DNA of 38,361 nt, taken from Rhodospirillales bacterium. Lineage in GTDB: Bacteria > Pseudomonadota > Alphaproteobacteria > Rhodospirillales > UBA2165. The notes under the pieces were generated by a model, which made no database searches, had not been told where the DNA came from, and was given only the letters and a program-made list of their open reading frames with translations. Positions 33,911-38,361 of the stretch are shown piece by piece (within the stretch, counting starts at the first letter, position 1; each line of letters starts with the position of its first letter). The stretch is taken from assembly GCA_016777585.1 (NCBI GenBank), contig JADHRD010000011.1:1-38361 (forward strand), read 5' to 3'. The translations under genes and the position numbers were made by a program.

Positions 33911-35644
33911 TCAGCCCTTCCTTCTCAATAGATTGGTTTCTTTTACATTGAGAACGCCATCCTCTGATACGACACAGTTGTATTCTTTCAGAGCTGAAGC
34001 GGACGTTACATAGCCTAGGCGGGCATCATCGGCAACCAGACTTGGATCTCGTTCAAGCGCGCTCCCGTATCCACCTCCTCCTGGAGTTTCCAAACGAATT
34101 CTCTGTCCTTTATTAAGGTGTATACCAACCATCTTTGACACCATCGGCGGTGAAGTTTTATCATTCAAAGCTGATGGATAAGTAAATTTGTTTAATGCTC
34201 CTGTTTTCCCGCCATTAATTCCTGGGGGGCCAAATTTACCCCGCTCGCCAAACAAAAAAGCATCTGCCTTTTCCTCAAGTAACTCAATCTCATAGATAGC
34301 GCCACAACCACCGCGATTTTTTCCCGATCCACCACTATCGGGCCTCAGGGCCCACTCAGTAAAAAGAATTGGATATGCAGCCTCTAGGATTTCGAGGGGT
34401 GGAATTGTAGCTGTTGAAATTGGAGCATTACCATGGTTCAAACCATCACCCTCTGGGTGACCACCGTGACCTCCCCCAAAAAAAGAAAACATTACCCAGC
34501 GAGAACCATTTTTACGATAACCTGACATTGACAAGGCATTTATTGTTCCATAAGCACAGCCATTACTAATTTCTGGAGCAACCTGAGAAATACATTGAAA
34601 CATGACATCAATAACACGCAGAATAGTCTCTGTGTACCCGCCAACCGGCTTTGGCCGGCTAACACTTAAGAGGCTATCGCTTGGAATCACAAAATTGATG
34701 GGTTTTAACACTCCAGCATTTGCTGGAACTTCGCGAAATATATGCTTCAAGGCAACATAGCATGAGGCTATACATGTTGAATAAGATATGTTTACAGGTC
34801 CATCGCATGCAACAGAAGTGCGAGAGAAATCCAATGTCATCTGGTCGCCTTTGATACTGAGGTCAAGAGCAATTTTTAGGGGTTCATCAATAATGCCATC
34901 ATTATCTAACCAATCTTCGGCAGAATAGGTCCCATCGCGAAGTTCGCTGATATAACTCGCCATAAGTTTCGCAGCGCTATGATTCAACTCAACCAAAGCG
35001 GATGTCACTATGTTTTCACCATACTCTGAAAGTAAATCATTAAGCCTTAAATCGCCCAATTCCAGAGCGCTAACTTGACCATTCAAGTCTCCATAAAGAC
35101 TACCGGGCAAACGAGAATTAGATTGGAGTATCGATATAATATCACTATTGAGAACACCTTCTTTATATAAGAGAACTGGAGGGATAAGCATGCCTTCCTG
35201 ATAACATTCTGTTGCCACGGGGTTATAATTACCGGGCACATTTCCTCCTACATCGTGCCAGTGCCCAACTGATGCCAGAAAACAGAATATTTCACCGTCA
35301 TAGAAAAATGGCCTAACAAGTTTGAAATCTGACAAATGTGTCCCTCCCTCATAAGGGTCATTAAATATAAAAACATCCCCAGGCCTCAGAGTAAGCTTCT
35401 CCTTCCTAACTTTATCAATCACTAGTTTTACGGCAAAAGACATTGCACCAACAAATACAGGCAAACCCGATTTACCCTGCACTAATGTCTCACCAGTTTC
35501 AGCATGATAAAGGCCGTGACTGGCATCATGAGCTTCAGCGATTATCGGATTAAATGCACTACGGAAAAGTGTCGCATCCATCTCATCTGCGATTTGTTCT
35601 AATCTACCTTTTAGAACAGCTAGGAGAACAGGATCTAATTTCAT
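33911..35644 (-). CDS. hyuB: Hydantoinase/oxoprolinase family, subunit HyuB
   Basis: 577 residues, the usual HyuB length. Signatures include SAFNPIIAEAHDASHGLYHA, GDVFIFNDPYEGGTHLSDFK, FLASVGHWHDVGGNVPGNYN (His/Asp-rich metal site), PKPVGGYTETILRVIDVMF and the C-terminal RIRLETPGGGGYGSALERDP. It works with HyuA in ATP-dependent hydrolysis of a cyclic imide/lactam or in carboxylation. ATG 35644 lies ten bases after the lyase stop. The neighbouring amidases argue for hydrolysis rather than carboxylation; that is inference. Confidence 0.93.
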   Translation of the reverse strand: MKLDPVLLAVLKGRLEQIADEMDATLFRSAFNPIIAEAHDASHGLYHAETGETLVQGKSGLPVFVGAMSFAVKLVIDKVRKEKLTLRPGDVFIFNDPYEGGTHLSDFKLVRPFFYDGEIFCFLASVGHWHDVGGNVPGNYNPVATECYQEGMLIPPVLLYKEGVLNSDIISILQSNSRLPGSLYGDLNGQVSALELGDLRLNDLLSEYGENIVTSALVELNHSAAKLMASYISELRDGTYSAEDWLDNDGIIDEPLKIALDLSIKGDQMTLDFSRTSVACDGPVNISYSTCIASCYVALKHIFREVPANAGVLKPINFVIPSDSLLSVSRPKPVGGYTETILRVIDVMFQCISQVAPEISNGCAYGTINALSMSGYRKNGSRWVMFSFFGGGHGGHPEGDGLNHGNAPISTATIPPLEILEAAYPILFTEWALRPDSGGSGKNRGGCGAIYEIELLEEKADAFLFGERGKFGPPGINGGKTGALNKFTYPSALNDKTSPPMVSKMVGIHLNKGQRIRLETPGGGGYGSALERDPSLVADDARLGYVTSASALKEYNCVVSEDGVLNVKETNLLRRKG

Positions 35645-35653
35645 AGATTAAAT

Positions 35654-36529
35654 TTAACCTCCACCATCATATTTCTCTCCTAATTCCAACATTTTATCTG
35701 TACCGAGAAGTGCATTTAACTCATTAAAATCAAACATATTATTTTGATAATTAATCGTCGACCCATTACTTTTTAAAAATCTAAAGTATTGATCCGCAGC
35801 ATGGGCAATAACCCTCACTAAGGCTCCCGGGAATATAACAATTGAAAAACCCAGTCTCTCCAGCTTATCTGCAGGCATCAGCGGTGTTTGCCCTCCCTCA
35901 ACCATATTTACCAATTGAGGGATGTTTTTATCCAAAGTAGAAATTGCGTGTTTTATTTGTTCATTACTCTCAAATGCTTCCACAAATAAAACGTCCGCTC
36001 CCGCCTCAATATATCCGTGCGCACGATTTAAAGCTGATTCATATCCCTCAACCGCTATCGCATCTGTCCGGGCAATTATAATTGTATTATCATCGTTGCG
36101 TGCATCTAGAGCAGCTCTAATTTTGCCATTCATTTCTTGCGGACTGATAAGCGTCTTTCCTTTTAAATGTCCACATCTTTTAGGTAGAGATTGATCCTCA
36201 ATCTGAATTGCTGACGCACCATTACGCTCAAGAACTTTAACCGTACGCTGAACATTTAGAGCATTTCCAAAACCCGTATCTGCATCAACGATAAGGGGAA
36301 GTCCGGTACGCTCTCTAATTGCACCAACCACATTTGCGAGTTCTTCTGCTGTGATAAGTCCAATGTCCGGTCGACCCAATTTAGTATAGGCGATTGATGC
36401 TCCAGATAAATAGAGGGCTTCAAAACCCGCTATTTCTGCCATCATTGCCCCAAATGCATCAAAGATTCCTGGTGTAAGCAGAATATTGTCTCTAGAAATC
36501 CGTTCTCGTAAAGTTTTCTGAGCAGTCAT
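35654..36529 (-). CDS. Isocitrate lyase/PEP mutase-family C-C lyase
   Basis: 291 residues from ATG 36529 (numbering here adds one for the TTG-started frame). The TIM barrel carries VDADTGFGN (82-90), the Mg-binding Asp pair, and LPKRCGHLKG with catalytic Cys120 in the gating loop; that Cys marks lyases (2-methylisocitrate, dimethylmalate or isocitrate) rather than PEP mutase. ARTDAIAVEG is also typical. It cleaves a 2-hydroxy-dicarboxylate or tricarboxylate to a keto acid plus an acid. GGGGAA lies 5 bases before the ATG, which overlaps the upstream stop as TGATG. Directly after a dehydratase pair, it recalls the dimethylmalate dehydratase-lyase step of nicotinate breakdown. Confidence 0.92.
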   Translation of the reverse strand: MTAQKTLRERISRDNILLTPGIFDAFGAMMAEIAGFEALYLSGASIAYTKLGRPDIGLITAEELANVVGAIRERTGLPLIVDADTGFGNALNVQRTVKVLERNGASAIQIEDQSLPKRCGHLKGKTLISPQEMNGKIRAALDARNDDNTIIIARTDAIAVEGYESALNRAHGYIEAGADVLFVEAFESNEQIKHAISTLDKNIPQLVNMVEGGQTPLMPADKLERLGFSIVIFPGALVRVIAHAADQYFRFLKSNGSTINYQNNMFDFNELNALLGTDKMLELGEKYDGGG

Positions 36530-37026
36530 CAATTTTCCCCTTTAAAGATACCTAATTTAGCTTCTAGAGAAGGTACTAATCCCCCAGCCTCAATCAGCTT
36601 CATTAAATTATCAGGAACTGGTTCAGTAGTTAACTCAATGCCTCTTGTCATATTTTTTATTTTACCTAATCTTAAATCCAAGCTTATTTCATCATTTGAC
36701 TTCAAGTCATCAACGTTTTTACAACTAACCACTGGTAACCCCAGATTAAAAGCATTTCTATAAAATATTCCACCAAATGAGGTCGCTATTACTGAGGCTA
36801 CTCCAAGTATTTTTAGAACTTGCGCTGCTTGCTCTCGACTTGACCCAACACCAAAATTTTTACCCGCAACAACGATATCACCTTTTTTAATACTTTTAGA
36901 AAAATTAGGATTTACTGTTTCTAAGCAATGGGCAGCTAATTGTTCAATAGGCAGCTTTATGTATCCACCGGGCGCCAAAATATCGGTGTTAATATCGTCA
37001 CCAAGTTTCCAGATTCGACCAATCAT
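36529..37026 (-). CDS. Aconitase/isopropylmalate dehydratase-family small subunit
   Basis: 165 residues, the size of LeuD-type swivel subunits of the shorter kind (homoaconitase/dimethylmalate dehydratase branch). Motifs are WKLGDDINTDILAPGGYI, VVAGKNFGVGSSREQAAQVL (the substrate-specificity and phosphate loop) and SVIATSFGGIFYRNAFNLGL. It completes the active site of the large subunit, whose stop overlaps its ATG as TGATG. leuA lies 15 kb away in another operon, so a catabolic role is favoured over leucine synthesis. Confidence 0.92.
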   Translation of the reverse strand: MIGRIWKLGDDINTDILAPGGYIKLPIEQLAAHCLETVNPNFSKSIKKGDIVVAGKNFGVGSSREQAAQVLKILGVASVIATSFGGIFYRNAFNLGLPVVSCKNVDDLKSNDEISLDLRLGKIKNMTRGIELTTEPVPDNLMKLIEAGGLVPSLEAKLGIFKGEN

Positions 37027-38291
37027 CAATTTAGAAACTCTCGCGGGTCTTGGATATGACCTGTGATAGCACTAGCCGCAACTGTATAAGGAGATGCTAG
37101 ATAAACTTTAGAAGAATTAGCACCCATGCGTCCTTGAAAATTTCGAGCCGTTGTAGCTAGGCATACTTCTTTCTCTGCTAAAACTCCTACACCATAACCT
37201 GCGCATGCTCCACAACCTGGTGGTAACAAATTTGCACCAGCATCTAAAATAATTTCAGTAATACCCTCTTTTGTGGCATCTTTTAAAATTTGCGATGAGG
37301 CTGGAGCAACGGTTAGCCGCTTGCCCGTTGCAACTTTTTTCCCCTTTAGAATTGAAGCTACCATTTTTAAATCATTTAGTTTAGCGCCCGTGCAAGCTCC
37401 AACATAAAATTGATCAATTTCTGCTTTATCTACTTCAACAACAGATGCAGAATTTGCTGGGCTATGCGGAACCGCAACTTGAGGGTCAAGAGTATTCGCA
37501 TCAAAATTGTGAACTTTAAAATAGTTTGCACCTGGGTCACATTTAAATTTTTGTGAACAATCTAATTTCCCGCCAGCTTTTAAAACAAATTCTTCTGTTA
37601 TGATATCGGGCTCAATTAAGCCCGCCTGCGCCCCAAGTTCAGCAGCCATATTACAAAGGGTCATTCTTTCATACATGTCTAAACTTTGAATAGTACTACC
37701 CGTATATAATATTGATTGATAATCAGCGCCATCCATTCCTAGAACTGAACACATTTTCAACGCCATATCCTTTGCTGCAACCCCTTCCGTGAAAATACCA
37801 GACCAATCAATTTTAATTGTCTCGGGAACTTTTATCCATGTTTCTCCAGTCACGAGCACACCCAACATATCAGTTGCACCTATACCAAACATATAGCAAC
37901 CAAAAGCGCCTCCGGTTGGAGAATGACTGTCTCCCCCAACAGCAAACATGCCTGGATGCAAATGACCACGTTCGGGCGTTACAATGTGGCAAATACCTTG
38001 CTGATCGTAGAAATTTAATATGTTTTGCTCTTTAGCCCACTGGCGTGTTAATTCAAGAATTTCAGCACTTTCAGCATCCGTGCATGGACTAAAATGATCA
38101 GAAACCAAAACAACTTTTGTTGGGTCCCATACATTAACTCCCAATTTGTCCATAAATGGTTTAACACGGCGAGGTCCCCCGCTATCGTGTATCATCGCCA
38201 GGTCTACTTGGCATGTAACTATTTCTCCCGGCCGTACTTCCGCACGCCCCGCAGCTTTGGCTATTATTTTTTCTGCAATCGTAAGGCCCAT
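37026..38291 (-). CDS. Aconitase/isopropylmalate dehydratase-family large subunit
   Basis: 421 residues, the length of the short LeuC/homoaconitase type. The [4Fe-4S] cluster ligands are Cys300 (YVGACTGAKLNDL), Cys360 and Cys363 (LPPGCGACAGYGVGV). GGDSHSPTGGAFGCYMFGIG (119-138) and AMIHDSGGPRRVKPF are substrate-side signatures. With the small subunit it interconverts hydroxy-dicarboxylate isomers through an unsaturated intermediate. ATG 38291 follows AGGGA at 9 bases; a TTG at 38294 also exists. The start overlaps the end of another frame running in from the right edge (ATGA type), so this is not the first gene of the operon. Confidence 0.93.
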   Translation of the reverse strand: MGLTIAEKIIAKAAGRAEVRPGEIVTCQVDLAMIHDSGGPRRVKPFMDKLGVNVWDPTKVVLVSDHFSPCTDAESAEILELTRQWAKEQNILNFYDQQGICHIVTPERGHLHPGMFAVGGDSHSPTGGAFGCYMFGIGATDMLGVLVTGETWIKVPETIKIDWSGIFTEGVAAKDMALKMCSVLGMDGADYQSILYTGSTIQSLDMYERMTLCNMAAELGAQAGLIEPDIITEEFVLKAGGKLDCSQKFKCDPGANYFKVHNFDANTLDPQVAVPHSPANSASVVEVDKAEIDQFYVGACTGAKLNDLKMVASILKGKKVATGKRLTVAPASSQILKDATKEGITEIILDAGANLLPPGCGACAGYGVGVLAEKEVCLATTARNFQGRMGANSSKVYLASPYTVAASAITGHIQDPREFLN

Positions 38292-38361
38292 CAAAAATAA
38301 TTCCCTATAAATTCTTTAATCAGAGCATTCCCCAATACTGAGGTAACCAAAGTGCCAATAC
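38291..38361 (-). CDS. C-terminal fragment of an unidentified gene
   Basis: A minus-strand frame enters from the right edge and ends in TGA at 38293-38291, overlapping the ATG of the dehydratase large subunit. The visible C-terminus reads IGTLVTSVLGNALIKEFIGN and two further aromatic residues. The four-base overlap and same strand suggest an operon partner. I do not recognise the family from 22 residues. Confidence 0.45.
   Translation of the reverse strand, partial: IGTLVTSVLGNALIKEFIGNYF

Noticed and set aside
36529-38291. Calling the dehydratase pair leuC and leuD
   Set aside because: They lie in a catabolic operon with a lyase and hyuAB and are of the short homoaconitase/dimethylmalate type; leucine synthesis cannot be excluded but is not supported.

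Overview
The window reads as an AT-rich alphaproteobacterial chromosome, most likely from a free-living marine heterotroph. This is inferred from gene content: a complete leuA-mreB-mreC-mreD-mrdA-rodA block, a TRAP transporter, ATP-dependent hydantoinase/oxoprolinase subunits, GST-like proteins and many CoA- and carboxylate-processing enzymes. I see no rRNA, tRNA, CRISPR array, insertion sequence or phage gene.

Region A (1-10427) looks like one catabolic regulon built round a LacI-type regulator (2302-3327). Two near-identical 16-bp operator-like palindromes lie at 2228-2243 and 6646-6661, each just downstream of a -10-like hexamer on the minus strand. The first sits between the regulator and a minus-strand set: beta-hydroxyacid dehydrogenase, GST-like protein and a truncated ThDP-dependent enzyme. 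The second sits between a 2-oxoacid dehydrogenase operon (E1 alpha, E1 beta, E2) and a plus-strand set: M24 metallohydrolase-like protein, COG0523 GTPase, YCII-like protein and an SDR. The M24 protein has Cys in place of one metal-binding Asp, and the SDR lacks the usual Tyr/Lys pair.

Region B (10428-14107) holds a decayed GST gene, a DMT exporter, a 95-residue unknown, an orphan A subunit of a 3-oxoacid CoA-transferase and a quinone oxidoreductase, all on the minus strand.

Region C (14192-21578) is core genome: rodA, mrdA, mreD, mreC, mreB and leuA, all on the minus strand. Upstream of leuA is a 17-residue leader peptide with six leucines, followed by mutually exclusive hairpins, a likely leucine attenuator.

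Region D (21781-27356, plus strand) is a compact five-gene operon: an Asp/Glu-racemase-fold protein lacking both catalytic cysteines, a thiolase-fold protein lacking its nucleophilic Cys, a DUF35 (zinc ribbon plus OB fold) protein fused to an SDR domain, a cyclase/formamidase-family metal hydrolase and an acyl-CoA synthetase. The thiolase-fold/DUF35 pairing resembles C-C bond forming or cleaving complexes (PhlB/PhlC acyltransferase, Ltp2/ChsH2 retro-aldolase). The DUF35-SDR fusion suggests that the carbonyl product or substrate is reduced or oxidised in the same complex. This is the best candidate for an undescribed pathway in the window.

Region E (27367-38361, minus strand) is a second catabolic island, convergent with D. 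In transcription order it has an aconitase-type dehydratase (large and small subunits), an isocitrate-lyase/PEP-mutase family lyase, HyuB, HyuA, two isochorismatase-fold hydrolases (one with the catalytic Cys, one with Gly) and then TRAP subunits P, Q and M. The order suggests uptake of an N-containing carboxylate, ATP-dependent lactam or imide opening, amide hydrolysis, dehydration or isomerisation, and retro-aldol cleavage to central metabolites. The substrate cannot be read from the sequence.
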